Positions 17,597-26,977 of a stretch of DNA of 64,000 nt are shown in pieces. This stretch comes from Psychrobacter sp. P2G3 (GTDB lineage Bacteria > Pseudomonadota > Gammaproteobacteria > Pseudomonadales > Moraxellaceae). The position numbers were made by a program, and so were the translations under genes. The stretch is taken from assembly GCF_001593285.1 (NCBI RefSeq), contig NZ_CP012529.1, positions 558,001 to 622,000 of the forward strand, read 5' to 3'. The notes under the pieces are model-generated. The model searched no databases. It saw nothing but the letters and a program-made list of their open reading frames with translations, and was not told the DNA's origin. The number at the start of each line of letters is the position of its first letter. Positions within the stretch are counted from its first letter, which is position 1.

Positions 17597-18226
17597 ATGC
17601 CCTTGCAACCTGTTGATACGGTCAACTTATTAGAGAATACAGAAGAGTCGGCACTCATTCAGCTGGTTTACGTTAGTAGTATCACTTTTAAAAGTCGTAT
17701 AAATACGTCGATATTCGATGAAGTAGAAAAACACGCGCGCGACCACAACGAAGACCATGGTATCACTGGCATTTTATGCTATGGCAATGGACAGTTTTTA
17801 CAATGCATTGAAGGTAGCAAAAAAGAAGTACTCACCTTACAAAAGCGTATCTTTGCTGATACTCGTCATAAGAATGTTAAGGTACTGCTGATACAAGCTA
17901 TCGATCAGCGTAGCTTTAGTGATTGGCGTATGCGTTTATTGTTTTTGGAGCGTTGGCTATGGTCACCAGCGACAAAACAACAAGCGGCACAGTTGGCACC
18001 ATTTCTGCCTTTTAGTCCGCACGGCTGGTCTCCTAAGCGCACCGAACAGTTTTTACAAATCATTAAAAACTTTGAGACTCCGCCTCATATTAAAGCTGCT
18101 GGCATTACCTATAATGCCTTGGGTAATATGGTTCAGCACATCGCAGCGCCTCATCAGGCATTTTTAATTGTGCAGAGTGTCTTAAGCTTATTAGTTATCG
18201 TCGCTCTGATTCTATTATATTTATAA
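17597..18226 (+). CDS. BLUF-domain blue-light sensor with C-terminal membrane anchor
   Basis: 209 residues from the ATG at 17597, which has TAGGA eight bases upstream. An in-frame ATG at 17465 would add a hydrophobic 44-residue leader. The BLUF domain (about 20-115) holds FAD; its light-switch residues are all visible: Tyr25 (LVYVSS), Asn51 (HNEDHGITG), Gln69 (FLQCIEG) and Trp110/Met112 (FSDWRM). After a helical region the protein ends in a clear transmembrane segment (AFLIVQSVLSLLVIVALILLYL, split here: about 187-209). Most short BLUF proteins, including Acinetobacter BlsA, are soluble, so a membrane anchor is unusual. No cyclase, EAL or partner regulator is adjacent. Confidence 0.88.
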   Translation: MPLQPVDTVNLLENTEESALIQLVYVSSITFKSRINTSIFDEVEKHARDHNEDHGITGILCYGNGQFLQCIEGSKKEVLTLQKRIFADTRHKNVKVLLIQAIDQRSFSDWRMRLLFLERWLWSPATKQQAAQLAPFLPFSPHGWSPKRTEQFLQIIKNFETPPHIKAAGITYNALGNMVQHIAAPHQAFLIVQSVLSLLVIVALILLYL

Positions 18227-18290
18227 GTTCTATCACATAGCTTACAAACATATAACTTACATATAAGTCATGCGGTTGCAGCTGAATGAA

Positions 18291-18322
18291 AATGACGCTA
18301 AGTAGTCTTACCTAGCGTCATT
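18291..18322. terminator. Hairpin between convergent BLUF and FAD-oxidase genes
   Basis: Perfect 10-bp stem AATGACGCTA / TAGCGTCATT with a 12-base loop, between two converging genes. The T-tract is weak, so termination efficiency is uncertain. Confidence 0.6.
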
Positions 18323-18352
18323 AATTTATGATACCAATTAAAAATTATCCAT

Positions 18353-19795
18353 TCACATATCAAAAATCTTTCCACGATTCATAATATTGTTTGGATCAAA
18401 TACTTTTTTGATTTGCCTTAAGTAATCAATTTCAGTCTCGCTGCGACTATAGTGTAGATAGGGCTTTTTAGTCATGCCGACACCATGTTCAGCGGATACT
18501 GAGCCACCGTATTTTTGCACTGTCTCAAACACGTATTTATTGACAATTTGACACTCGCTAAAGAAGTCATCCTTGCTCATATTTTCAGGCTTGAGAATAT
18601 TTAAATGCAAATTGCCATCGCCGATATGACCGAACCAGCAAACTTCGAAATCAGGATAATTGCTGCTGACAATATGGTCAATCTCAGCGATAAAATCAGG
18701 CACATGGCTGATTAATACCGATACGTCATTCTTATATGGCGTAAATACTGAGATGGTCTCGGAGATATACTCGCGTAGTTTCCATAGCTCCTCAGCTTGC
18801 GCGATGCTTTGGCTCATGACGCCATCAACGACCCAGCCTTGTTCCATGCAATGCTCAAATATCGCCATGGCCTTATCCATAATTGGCTCATAAGGCGCTT
18901 CAAACTCAAGCAGCGTATAAAACTTGGTACGCGATTCAAACGGCTCTTGAACCTGACCATGCGCCATTAATTTGTCAACTGCCACATCGTCGAAGAATTC
19001 AAAAGCAGTCAAATCAATCTGTGCTTGAAAGGCAGACAGTACATTCATCACATCATTAAACGTGTCCATGCCAAGTACCATGACATTCAAGTCTTGCGGC
19101 AGACGCTCAAGCTTGATTTGTGCATGAGTGACTAAGCCTAGCGTGCCTTCACTACCAATAAACAGCTGGCGCAAGTCGTAACCAGTGGCGTTTTTGACCA
19201 TACCACGATTCAATTGCAAGATATCGCCTTTACCCGTGACCACGGTTAAACCCATAATCCATTGACGGGTCATACCGTAACGAATCACTTTGATACCGCC
19301 AGCATTGGTGCCGATGTTACCGCCCATCTGACTTGAGCCTGCCGAAGCAAAGTCAACAGGGTAGTACAAGTCTTTGGACTCCGCGAATTGCTGTAGCTGC
19401 TGAGTGACCACGCCTGCTTCGATTTCTACTAGACGATCAGCAGGGTAGAATTGTCCGATATGATTCATCTTATCCATACTGACGACAATCTCGCCATTGG
19501 CAGCGACCGCGCCAGCAGATAAACCCGTACGACCGCCACTAGGTGTTAGTACCACATTGTGCTCATTAGCGAGTAGTACGACAGCTTGTACTTGTTCCGT
19601 CGTTTTTGGAAAGACAATAGCCGTGGGCGCGGGCGCAAAATGCTTGGTCCAGTCTTTACCCCAATGCTCTAAGCTTTCGCTATCGGTTTTAATTTGTGTA
19701 TTATCGAAATTGTGCTCATTTACCAAGCTATGCAGAATGGTATCGAGCTTATCATTATCGGTAACAGTTGTAGTCTGAGTTGCAAATGGCGTCAT
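18353..19795 (-). CDS. FAD-linked D-2-hydroxyglutarate dehydrogenase-like protein
   Basis: 480 residues of the GlcD/D2HGDH flavoprotein family. The PCMH-type FAD domain (about 45-240) has PSGGRTGLSAGAV and the QMGGNIGTNAGGIKVIRYG loop. The C-terminal FAD-oxidase domain ends with CWFGHIGDGNLHLNI, SAEHGVGMTKKPYL and FDPNNIMNRGK, which supply the metal-binding His and Glu residues. It oxidises a D-2-hydroxyacid and passes electrons to a quinone or ETF. Glycolate, D-lactate and D-2-hydroxyglutarate enzymes are hard to tell apart by eye. The divergent serA gene favours D-2-hydroxyglutarate, because SerA can make that compound from 2-oxoglutarate and needs its removal. The hydroxyglutarate assignment is inference. 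Confidence 0.85.
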   Translation of the reverse strand: MTPFATQTTTVTDNDKLDTILHSLVNEHNFDNTQIKTDSESLEHWGKDWTKHFAPAPTAIVFPKTTEQVQAVVLLANEHNVVLTPSGGRTGLSAGAVAANGEIVVSMDKMNHIGQFYPADRLVEIEAGVVTQQLQQFAESKDLYYPVDFASAGSSQMGGNIGTNAGGIKVIRYGMTRQWIMGLTVVTGKGDILQLNRGMVKNATGYDLRQLFIGSEGTLGLVTHAQIKLERLPQDLNVMVLGMDTFNDVMNVLSAFQAQIDLTAFEFFDDVAVDKLMAHGQVQEPFESRTKFYTLLEFEAPYEPIMDKAMAIFEHCMEQGWVVDGVMSQSIAQAEELWKLREYISETISVFTPYKNDVSVLISHVPDFIAEIDHIVSSNYPDFEVCWFGHIGDGNLHLNILKPENMSKDDFFSECQIVNKYVFETVQKYGGSVSAEHGVGMTKKPYLHYSRSETEIDYLRQIKKVFDPNNIMNRGKIFDM

Positions 19796-20137
19796 GGTTG
19801 AGTCTCTGTATAAACATTAGCGCTACACCTAACGGCTTCTCTTAACCGAAAAATTTCAACTAAAGTTAGGGCTAATTAAAAGCAGCTTTAGATAAATAAG
19901 TTAGGACAAGGTAGGTAATATTATGAACGCTTAAAGGCTGTAAATAGTGAATAAAGCAGTTTAAACAATGTTTAGATAACAAAGCTCACTATAGCATAAA
20001 AAGTTTTCAGGCTTGATAAGCAATAATTCATCTAATCTGCTAACATCACCGTTAAATTTTGTGTAAGATAACCGGACTGTTTTCGTTTCATCTAGCATAG
20101 ATTATTTTTAATAAGACAACCATAGGACAGTCCTCAC
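19796..20137. other. Divergent promoter region between FAD oxidase and serA
   Basis: 342 bases between start codons of two divergent genes. No palindrome strong enough to call an operator was found; it is expected to contain both promoters. Confidence 0.4.
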
Positions 20138-21364
20138 ATGGCATTATCATTACAAAAAGACAAAATCCGGTTTTTATTACTTGAAGGCTTGCACGAGAAC
20201 GCCTTAAAGATTTTAGACAATGCTGGTTATAAAAACATTGAGTATCTTAGTCACGCCCTCGATCAAGATGAGCTGATTGAAAAAATCAAAGACGCGCATT
20301 TCATTGGTATTCGTTCGCGCACGCAGCTGACTCGTGAAGTTCTTGAGCACGCAGACAAGCTTATCGGTATTGGTTGCTTTTGTATCGGCACCAACCAAGT
20401 CGACCTTGAAGCGGCTCGCGAGCTCGGTATTCCAGTCTTTAACGCGCCATACTCTAACACTCGTTCGGTTGCAGAATTGGTATTAGCAGAAGCGATTATG
20501 CTATATCGTGGTATCCCTGAAAAGAATGCCACTGTCCATCGCGGCGGCTGGGGCAAGTCTGCTACCAATTCACATGAAGTACGTGGCAAAACAATCGGTA
20601 TTGTCGGTTACGGCTCTATCGGCTCACAGCTATCTGTACTGGCTGAAAGCTTCGGTATGAAAGTTATCTATCATGATGTGGTTACTAAATTACCGTTAGG
20701 TAACGCCCATCAAGTAGATAGCTTAGAAGAGCTACTATCTACCGCTGATATCGTGACTTTGCATGTGCCAGATGAGCCAAGCACACGCTATATGATGAAA
20801 GCGGCGCAGTTCGCACAGATGAAAGAAGGCAGTTACTTTATCAATGCGGCACGCGGAACTTGCGTTGAGATTGATGATCTTGCTGCGGCACTTGAGTCGG
20901 GTAGAGTCTTGGGCGCTGCCATTGACGTATTCCCGAAAGAGCCAAAGTCTGCCGATGAAGAGTTTGAATCTCCATTGCGTAAATTCGATAATGTCATTTT
21001 AACTCCGCATATCGGTGGTTCAACGCAAGAAGCACAGGCCAATATCGGTTTAGAAGTAGCTGAGAAGTTCGTTAGATATTCTGATCAAGGCGATACTATC
21101 ACGGCTGTGAACTTCCCAGAGGTTTCTATTCCCTTTAAAGAAGGCACCCATCGTTTGCTGCATATTCACAGAAACGTGCCAGGTGTACTGTCGCAAATTA
21201 ACCGTCTATTTGCAGAAGCGCACATTAACATCTTAGCGCAAAGTCTAATGACTGAAGGCGACGTTGGTTACTTGATGATGGATGTTGATTATAATGATTC
21301 TAGTGCGGCTCTTGATCAGCTAAAAGACGTAGAAGAAACGATTCGCGTGCGGATTTTATTTTAG
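20138..21364 (+). CDS. serA: D-3-phosphoglycerate dehydrogenase
   Basis: 408 residues, the E. coli-type length with one regulatory ACT domain. It catalyses the first step of serine synthesis. The NAD-binding domain has GKTIGIVGYGSIGSQLS (about 150-165). The catalytic residues lie in INAARGT (Arg), DVFPKEP (Glu region) and LTPHIGGST (His). The C-terminal ACT domain (about 335-408, HRLLHIHRNVPGVLSQINRL) would mediate serine feedback. The divergent neighbour is a D-2-hydroxyglutarate dehydrogenase-like gene, consistent with the known side reaction of SerA on 2-oxoglutarate. A terminator follows the gene. The ribosome site, AGGACAGTCCTCAC before ATG, is rather distant. Confidence 0.96.
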   Translation: MALSLQKDKIRFLLLEGLHENALKILDNAGYKNIEYLSHALDQDELIEKIKDAHFIGIRSRTQLTREVLEHADKLIGIGCFCIGTNQVDLEAARELGIPVFNAPYSNTRSVAELVLAEAIMLYRGIPEKNATVHRGGWGKSATNSHEVRGKTIGIVGYGSIGSQLSVLAESFGMKVIYHDVVTKLPLGNAHQVDSLEELLSTADIVTLHVPDEPSTRYMMKAAQFAQMKEGSYFINAARGTCVEIDDLAAALESGRVLGAAIDVFPKEPKSADEEFESPLRKFDNVILTPHIGGSTQEAQANIGLEVAEKFVRYSDQGDTITAVNFPEVSIPFKEGTHRLLHIHRNVPGVLSQINRLFAEAHINILAQSLMTEGDVGYLMMDVDYNDSSAALDQLKDVEETIRVRILF

Positions 21365-21402
21365 AGTTGATGCTTATCGTTTAACTTTACAATTAGCATA
21401 AT

Positions 21403-21436
21403 AAAAAAGAGATGCCACTTGAGCATCTCTTTTTTT
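21403..21436. terminator. Bidirectional terminator serA / trhO
   Basis: AGAGATGC / GCATCTCT stem with a 7-base loop, A-run upstream and T-run downstream, between two converging genes. Confidence 0.85.
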
Positions 21437-21461
21437 ATTATCAATTTTACTAGTAGTGAAT

Positions 21462-22520
21462 CTAGCCTAATTTAGCTTTGTTAGCAGCGTCCGCTTGACG
21501 GCGTGCCTCAGTTTTGGCTGCTTTACGTGTTTCCATAACTTCATTGACGTCGCTACCAATATGGGCTTCACCGCGTTTTTTCGCTAATTGCATTTGATGC
21601 TCACGCTCACGGAAGCGCGCTTTTTGCTCCTCAGTGGCTTTATTGATACAGTGCGGGCAAGACTCACCTTTGATATAGGCGACACTTTGCATGTCATCAG
21701 CAGTGATGGGCATACGGCAAGCAAAGCATTGTTCGTAATCACCTTTTTCTAAGTTATGATTGACCGAAACGCGATTATCAAATACGAAACAATCGCCCTC
21801 CCACATAGAATCGCTGGCAGGTACTTCTTCTAGATATTTTAGAATGCCACCTTCCAAGTGATAAACTTCTTCAAACCCTTGCTGACGCATAAAGGCCGTT
21901 GATTTTTCGCAGCGAATACCGCCAGTACAGAACATCGCCACTTTCTTATGTTTACTTGGGTCTAGCTCTTTTGCCACATACTCTGGAAACTCGCGAAAGG
22001 TTTCCGTGTTTGGATTTACAGCATTCTGAAAAGTACCGATTTGTACTTCATAATCGTTACGAGTATCGATTAGTAATACTTCAGGATCTGAGATGAGCGC
22101 ATTCCATTCACTTGGTTTTACATAGCGCCCAACCGATTGCAATGGATCAATATCTTCAACACCCATCGTCACGATTTCTTTTTTTAATTTTACTTTAGTA
22201 CGATAAAAGGGCTGGGCGTCAGTATAAGATTCTTTAAAAGTAAAGCTACCAATTGCCTCAATGCTACGCAGATAATCAAGGACATTATTGATGCTCTCTC
22301 GAGTACCAGAAATCGTACCGTTAATGCCCTCGCTTGCTAGCAGTAAAGTACCTTTTACATCGTTGTCGAGCATACTGTTTAAGATAGACTCACGGTACTG
22401 CTCAAAATCTGCAAAGCGCGTAAATTTATAGAGAGCTGCGACGACGATATTGTTGGTCACGCTATCGTATTCAGTCGCTTTTTTGCTCTCATTACTTACG
22501 TTATTTGGGGTAGTGCTCAT
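21462..22520 (-). CDS. trhO: tRNA uridine-34 hydroxylase (rhodanese family)
   Basis: 352 residues. TrhO (YceA) hydroxylates U34 of several tRNAs to 5-hydroxyuridine with molecular oxygen. The N-terminal acylphosphatase-like domain contains [17 protein letters not shown] (about 55-72). The rhodanese domain (about 135-245) has [16 protein letters not shown] and the active-site loop [12 protein letters not shown] with the essential cysteine. A C-terminal Cys cluster (CFACRMP, CPHC) and a basic helical tail follow, as is usual in this family. The ATG at 22520 is chosen because AGGAGAT precedes it by about six bases; a frame extension to 22547 lacks such a site. It is monocistronic. Confidence 0.94.
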   Translation of the reverse strand: MSTTPNNVSNESKKATEYDSVTNNIVVAALYKFTRFADFEQYRESILNSMLDNDVKGTLLLASEGINGTISGTRESINNVLDYLRSIEAIGSFTFKESYTDAQPFYRTKVKLKKEIVTMGVEDIDPLQSVGRYVKPSEWNALISDPEVLLIDTRNDYEVQIGTFQNAVNPNTETFREFPEYVAKELDPSKHKKVAMFCTGGIRCEKSTAFMRQQGFEEVYHLEGGILKYLEEVPASDSMWEGDCFVFDNRVSVNHNLEKGDYEQCFACRMPITADDMQSVAYIKGESCPHCINKATEEQKARFREREHQMQLAKKRGEAHIGSDVNEVMETRKAAKTEARRQADAANKAKLG

Positions 22521-22767
22521 ACATATCTCCTGCTGGCTAGGTCGCAAACCTAGTGCAATAAGTTAAATTTAAGTTTTGGTGTGTTATAACACTGGCACAA
22601 TTGTGGAATTGGACAATGCGGGCTTAGTGTAGCAAATTTAGAGTGGGTTTTGAATATTTTATAAAGGTGAGCAGGATAAATTAAGGGTCTTTTTGACTAC
22701 TTATTACTCATCTATAAAGGTAGACTAATCACCTACAGCAATCAAATAATGTCAATGGAGATGACAC

Positions 22768-23400
22768 ATGAGCGAACCATCTATCAACACACCTATCAAT
22801 CCAACTACTAACGCTTCCGCTAGCACACCCATCAGCCGATACCCTGTACCGTCATTAGATAGCCTGCCTGATGATATTCTTGCACGTATTCTAGCGGTGC
22901 AAGAAAAAGCCAAATTTATTCCCAATGTATTTTTAGCGCTAGCATACCGCCCAGCAGAGTTCAGAGCTTTTTTTGCTTATTATGATGCAGTTATGGAGCG
23001 GGAGAGTAGTACGCTAAGCCCAGCCGAAAAGGAGATGATCATTGTCGCTACTAGTGCTGCCAATGGATGCCAATATTGTGTCATCGCCCATGGTGCGCTA
23101 CTGCGTGTGTTCTCTAAAGAACCGCTGCTGGCAGACCAGATAGCAGTCAATTATTTACATGCGCCTATCAGCCCTCGACAAAAAGAAATGCTAGCATTTT
23201 CGATAAAACTCTGTCGCACACCAGAGCTTGTTCAAGAATCAGATTATGTAGCACTCATGGAATATGGCTATGATGACGAGGATATTTTAGACATTAGTGG
23301 TATTACTGCATTCTTTGGCTTGTCTAATAAAATGGCGATTGTAATGAATATGCAGTCCAATGCAGAGTTCTACACCATGGCTCGCGCACCGAGGGAATAA
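22768..23400 (+). CDS. AhpD-like / carboxymuconolactone decarboxylase-family peroxidase-related protein
   Basis: 210 residues. The CMD domain (about 55-190) contains AANGCQYCVIAHGALLR, with the redox pair Cys101/Cys104 and His108. This is the CxxC-x3-H motif of AhpD and of the 'peroxidase-related enzyme' (uncharacterised alkylhydroperoxidase) subfamily. The likely role is thiol-based peroxide reduction; a decarboxylase role is improbable given the CxxC. The N-terminus is a Thr/Asn/Ser-rich tail of about 25 residues. There is no ahpC gene nearby. GGAGATGACAC ahead of the ATG gives a good ribosome site. A terminator follows. Confidence 0.88.
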   Translation: MSEPSINTPINPTTNASASTPISRYPVPSLDSLPDDILARILAVQEKAKFIPNVFLALAYRPAEFRAFFAYYDAVMERESSTLSPAEKEMIIVATSAANGCQYCVIAHGALLRVFSKEPLLADQIAVNYLHAPISPRQKEMLAFSIKLCRTPELVQESDYVALMEYGYDDEDILDISGITAFFGLSNKMAIVMNMQSNAEFYTMARAPRE

Positions 23401-23447
23401 GAGTTATCTAAGACAGTTAATTTAATCATTCATCCTTATACAAACAC

Positions 23448-23477
23448 AAAAAATCCAGCTCAAAGGCTGGATTTTTT
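23448..23477. terminator. Bidirectional terminator
   Basis: AAAAAATCCAGC / GGCTGGATTTTTT, a 12-bp stem with a 6-base loop, between the converging CMD and Sel1 genes. Confidence 0.88.
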
Positions 23478-23501
23478 ATTATTAGCTTATTTATCTAAAG
23501 C

Positions 23502-24083
23502 TTACTTACTTTGGAACCAACGATCTGCTTGGCTACGAGCGCTAGCGATGTCTGAGCTTGATAAGTTCAATGCCAACTGACCGATTTTACCACGAGCTTT
23601 GTTACGGACTTTTTCATCTAACATGCCGTCACGGGCAGCAAGGTCATACCATTTATAGGCATCAACTAGATTTTTTTGCTTCTCATCTAACAACGCAAGT
23701 GTATAGCTAGCACGGTTATCACCACGCATTGCTGCTTTTTCTAACCAACCACGTGCTTGCTGCAAGTTTGGCTTTACACCTTCACCGCGTAGATACATGA
23801 TAGCGAGATTAAGCTGGGCAGGGGCAACACCTTGTTCTGCAGCGCGCGTGTACCACTGTACTGCTTGCTTAGTGTTCTGAGCGATACCTTCGCCTTTTTG
23901 TAGACGCTTAGCGAGATAAAACTGTGCATGATCGTTACCCTGTGAGGCACGAGCTGACAGCTCACTAACAGGCATAAGCTCAAAACGTGACGTATCAAGT
24001 GGCACGTTTGAGATTAAATCAGCGTTCGCCATACCAGCACAAGAGAATAAAGCAGTAAACAAGGCGGCTTTTAATAATTTCAT
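23502..24083 (-). CDS. Secreted Sel1-repeat protein
   Basis: 193 residues. A signal peptide (KLLKAALFTALFSCAGMANA) ends at about residue 21, so the protein should be periplasmic; a cysteine lies in the signal but no clear lipobox. About three and a half Sel1-like repeats follow (about 50-160): AQFYLAKRLQKGEGIAQN, AQLNLAIMYLRGEGVKPN and a degenerate ASYTLALLDEKQKN with AYKWYDLAARDG. These helical repeats normally bind proteins. The role is unknown; family members act in envelope stress or assembly. No partner gene is adjacent. Confidence 0.85.
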   Translation of the reverse strand: MKLLKAALFTALFSCAGMANADLISNVPLDTSRFELMPVSELSARASQGNDHAQFYLAKRLQKGEGIAQNTKQAVQWYTRAAEQGVAPAQLNLAIMYLRGEGVKPNLQQARGWLEKAAMRGDNRASYTLALLDEKQKNLVDAYKWYDLAARDGMLDEKVRNKARGKIGQLALNLSSSDIASARSQADRWFQSK

Positions 24084-24492
24084 AGCAGCTCCAAAATTAG
24101 GCAGTTGATAAGCAATGGATAAAGTTTGCCGCCAAAACTCAAAAGATTAGGCGGCGCTATCATAGACATTACACTTTGCAGTATGAACTTACCTAGTTAT
24201 TAGCAGAGTTATATTAACTATAAATCAGTAGCAGACCTATAAATATAAGTCGCTGTGTTTACGCTAAATCAACAGATAAGTAATTGTAATGGGGGTGTCA
24301 TCGACACTATTTTGCTAGCTTACCACCCAAAGTTACGAAACTCAAATACTAATTACTCGTTTTAACGTCCTTTTGGGCTTTATAGTATGTAACAAAATCA
24401 TACGGTTATTAAGCCGTATGAAAGAGTATACAGAAAAATAACGCTTAGTCAGCTAGTAGTTAGCTCAGTTATAAAAGGTTAAGTTTATGATT
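24084..24492. other. Gene-free spacer
   Basis: About 410 bases upstream of the Sel1 gene and downstream of metW. It contains a hairpin, CATACGG / CCGTATG (24399-24420), which on the minus strand is followed by ATTTTGTT and could end the metX-metW transcript. Nothing else was recognised. Confidence 0.5.
24390..24420 (-). terminator. Possible terminator of metX-metW
   Basis: A 7-bp stem CATACGG/CCGTATG with an 8-base loop; the minus-strand downstream sequence ATTTTGTT is a short, interrupted T-tract. It lies 70 bases past the metW stop. Confidence 0.5.
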
Positions 24493-25110
24493 TTAACTAG
24501 ATTTATGTTTGGTTACACGATAGATAGCAACATCTGCCAATAGGTTAGGTGCTTGTCTGATTAATGCTGTCATCAATGGCGAATGACCTTTATCAGAGTC
24601 ACTGACTGCAAAACGACTGATAATATGAATATCATGCTTTGCACACAGTTGCTCAAAATCTTTGAACGTACACAGATGAATGTTGGGAGTGTTGTACCAC
24701 TCGTAAGGCAATGCTTCTGAAACTGGCATCAGACCTTTTAACCCCAAATGAAGGCGGTTTTGCCAATGGGCAAAGTTAGGGAAGGTGATGACTGCCTCAC
24801 GAGCAACCCGAAGCATATCTAGCAGGAGCACATCAGGCGCTTTGACGGCTTGTAGCGCTCGTGCCATGACTACGGTATCGAAGCTATTATCAGCAAAGCG
24901 ACCTAGACCATCGTTAAGGTCTTGCTCGATAATGGACAAGCCCTTACCAATAGCATCATTAATCTTATCTTCGTCAATCTCAAGTCCATAGCCAGTTACG
25001 CCACGTTTTTGTTGCAAATGTGCGAGTAGCTCGCCATTGCCACAGCCTAAATCTAGCACGTGTGACTGCGGGGCAATCCAGCGTTCGGCCAGCTGATGAT
25101 CCATTCTCAT
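24493..25110 (-). CDS. metW: Methionine biosynthesis protein MetW
   Basis: 205 residues with a class I SAM-methyltransferase fold: [15 protein letters not shown] (about 18-32) is motif [12 protein letters not shown] is motif II, and [16 protein letters not shown] is motif IV. MetW has long been linked to methionine synthesis by its gene position next to metX and acts as a partner of MetX in some bacteria; its methyltransferase activity, if any, is unclear. The start overlaps the metX stop by four bases (ATGA), implying translational coupling and fixed stoichiometry. GGAGAACGCTC in the metX end supplies the ribosome site. Confidence 0.94.
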   Translation of the reverse strand: MRMDHQLAERWIAPQSHVLDLGCGNGELLAHLQQKRGVTGYGLEIDEDKINDAIGKGLSIIEQDLNDGLGRFADNSFDTVVMARALQAVKAPDVLLLDMLRVAREAVITFPNFAHWQNRLHLGLKGLMPVSEALPYEWYNTPNIHLCTFKDFEQLCAKHDIHIISRFAVSDSDKGHSPLMTALIRQAPNLLADVAIYRVTKHKSS

Positions 25111-26480
25111 GAGCGTTCTCCTTTGGCTGTCAGGCTCTTAGCAATAAACGGCGCGGTTAAAAATCCTCTAACAGCGCCCATATAGCGTGGAATATCGAAT
25201 AAAAATGAATCATGACCATGTGGTGCGTCAACATTGATATAGCTGACCGGCTTACCCGTAGCCATTAAGGCATTGACTATCTCTTGCGAGCGCTCTGGTG
25301 CAAAGCGCCAATCAGTAGTAAAAGACACCACTAGATACTGGCACTGCGTATGGGCGAATGCTGCCTTAAGCGCGGTAAGTTCTTGATGGTTTCCATGCTC
25401 GTTACCATCGTGAGTCACTAAATTATCTTCAAGCTCACTTTCACTAGTATTGACTGACGCGGCGATTGAGTCTTCAATTTGTATTGACGGATCTGTGTTA
25501 TCAGCTGCTTGTGTTGATGGATAATCGCGCGTCGGGTCAAAGTAATCTAAGGCTTTAGTCATTAGCAGATAAGTATTGGCATCGAAGTTTTCGCTAAAAC
25601 GTTCACCTTGATAACGTAGATAGCTCTCGACTTGGAACTCAACGTCATAGCCATACATGAATTTGCCAGATTTTAAATCACGACCGAACTTTGCTTTCAT
25701 TGCATCTTCGGTCAAATAAGTAATATGACCAACCATGCGCGCAAGGATAAGACCGCGACGAGGATATGTGCCTGCTTGTATGTAGCGTCCGTCTTTAAAA
25801 TCAGGATCAGACAAAATAGACTGACGAGCGACTTCATTAAAGGCAATATTCTGGGCGGAAAGCTTTGGAGTGCTGGCGATAACCACGCAACGTTTAAGTC
25901 GATTTGGATAATCAACTGACCATTGCAACGCTTGCATACCGCCCATTGATCCGCCAACAATGGCATGCCAGACGTTAATGCCTAAGCGATCTGAAAGCAT
26001 GGCTTGAGTCTTTACCCAGTCTTTAATTGTGACAAGAGGAAAGTCAGGGCCATAAACTTGTGATTCACTATCATCAGCTTTTTTTACGGTGTCAGGATTA
26101 ATCGTCGTTGGACCGGTAGAACCAAAGCAACTACCAATATTATTGACGCATACCACATAAAATTGATTGGTATCGATAGCTTTATTAGGGCCAATCATAT
26201 TGTCCCACCAGCCAGATTTTTTGTCATCAGCACTATGGAATCCTGCCGCATGATGACTGCCTGATAGGGCATGGCAGATCAGAATGGCATTTGATTTATC
26301 ACTATTAAGCGTGCCATAGGTTTCTATCATTAAGTCAAACGAGGGCAGCGTACGGTTGCACTCCAAGGTCAATGGCTCAGCGAAATGGAAGTTTTGGGGC
26401 GTGACGATTCCCACTGAGCCAACTGCATTGGGCTCATCTGTGGGGGACTGGTCACTGGTATTATCAGGGTGTGCGTTCAA
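25107..26480 (-). CDS. metX: Homoserine O-acyltransferase (MetX type)
   Basis: 457 residues from a TTG at 26480; GAGG lies five bases upstream of it, and a TGA in frame at 26502 rules out any upstream ATG. An alternative TTG is at 26501. The alpha/beta-hydrolase fold shows oxyanion region [13 protein letters not shown], the nucleophile elbow GGSMGGMQ (Ser178), catalytic Asp near 390 (SFTTDWRF) and His near 423 (APHGHDSF). It activates homoserine for methionine synthesis. Acetyl or succinyl specificity cannot be settled by eye. An acidic Asp/Ser/Asn-rich insert of about 45 residues (about 320-368) before the catalytic Asp makes it longer than the usual 370-380. Confidence 0.94.
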   Translation of the reverse strand: MNAHPDNTSDQSPTDEPNAVGSVGIVTPQNFHFAEPLTLECNRTLPSFDLMIETYGTLNSDKSNAILICHALSGSHHAAGFHSADDKKSGWWDNMIGPNKAIDTNQFYVVCVNNIGSCFGSTGPTTINPDTVKKADDSESQVYGPDFPLVTIKDWVKTQAMLSDRLGINVWHAIVGGSMGGMQALQWSVDYPNRLKRCVVIASTPKLSAQNIAFNEVARQSILSDPDFKDGRYIQAGTYPRRGLILARMVGHITYLTEDAMKAKFGRDLKSGKFMYGYDVEFQVESYLRYQGERFSENFDANTYLLMTKALDYFDPTRDYPSTQAADNTDPSIQIEDSIAASVNTSESELEDNLVTHDGNEHGNHQELTALKAAFAHTQCQYLVVSFTTDWRFAPERSQEIVNALMATGKPVSYINVDAPHGHDSFLFDIPRYMGAVRGFLTAPFIAKSLTAKGERS

Positions 26481-26977
26481 AGCTACCTCGCAAGACAACA
26501 ATCATCAATGAAATAAAAGCAATATGCCGACAGAATAATTTGCCTATACTGTTTTTTTGAAATGGGCTCGCCTATTGTATGGCGATGCGCGTATGAGTAC
26601 AACCTTCGAGCGCAGTCTTTATTTTAAGCGCGTATCAAGTCAGGTATTGAAGCACGTGTCAAATTGTATAACGGTTGCCTTTACCATGCGTTTTCCTCTT
26701 ATAAAATGCTACACTAAAGGCGAACATTAGCAGCTATTTTAAACCTTATAATAGCTCGGTCATGAAATTTTCTGCTTGCTAGCTGTGTATCTATCTAACA
26801 TATAGTTAATACACTTTAAAAGTGACATAGCGCTACTGGGATGAATTTTGCGCAGCCTCTGGGAACGCAGCACGCAAGTAAAATTTATACCAGTAGCGCG
26901 TCTACATCTATAGCAGTTTTATTTTTAATTGACTATATACTCTCTAGTGACTTAATAACTAAATAAATAATGCCCCT
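26481..26977. other. Divergent metX / hemH spacer with MITE-like repeat
   Basis: About 500 bases between divergent start codons. The right half is the second copy of the inverted-repeat element (26800-26938), ending 39 bp before hemH. The left half should hold the metX promoter; no riboswitch-like structure was recognised. Confidence 0.5.
26800..26938. repeat. MITE-like palindromic repeat, copy 2
   Basis: 139 bp with ends ATATAGTT and GACTATAT and a core inverted repeat, GCGCTACTGGGATGAATTTT against AAAATTTATACCAGTAGCGC. It is homologous, in opposite orientation, to 8887-9035, including the shared centre TGCGCAGCCTCTG. It sits directly upstream of hemH. The right end includes TTGACT (26929-26934), a good -35 match reading towards hemH. 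Confidence 0.75.

Noticed and set aside
26502..26800. SAM or other riboswitch upstream of metX
   Set aside because: No conserved aptamer core was recognised by eye; a covariance search would be needed to be sure.
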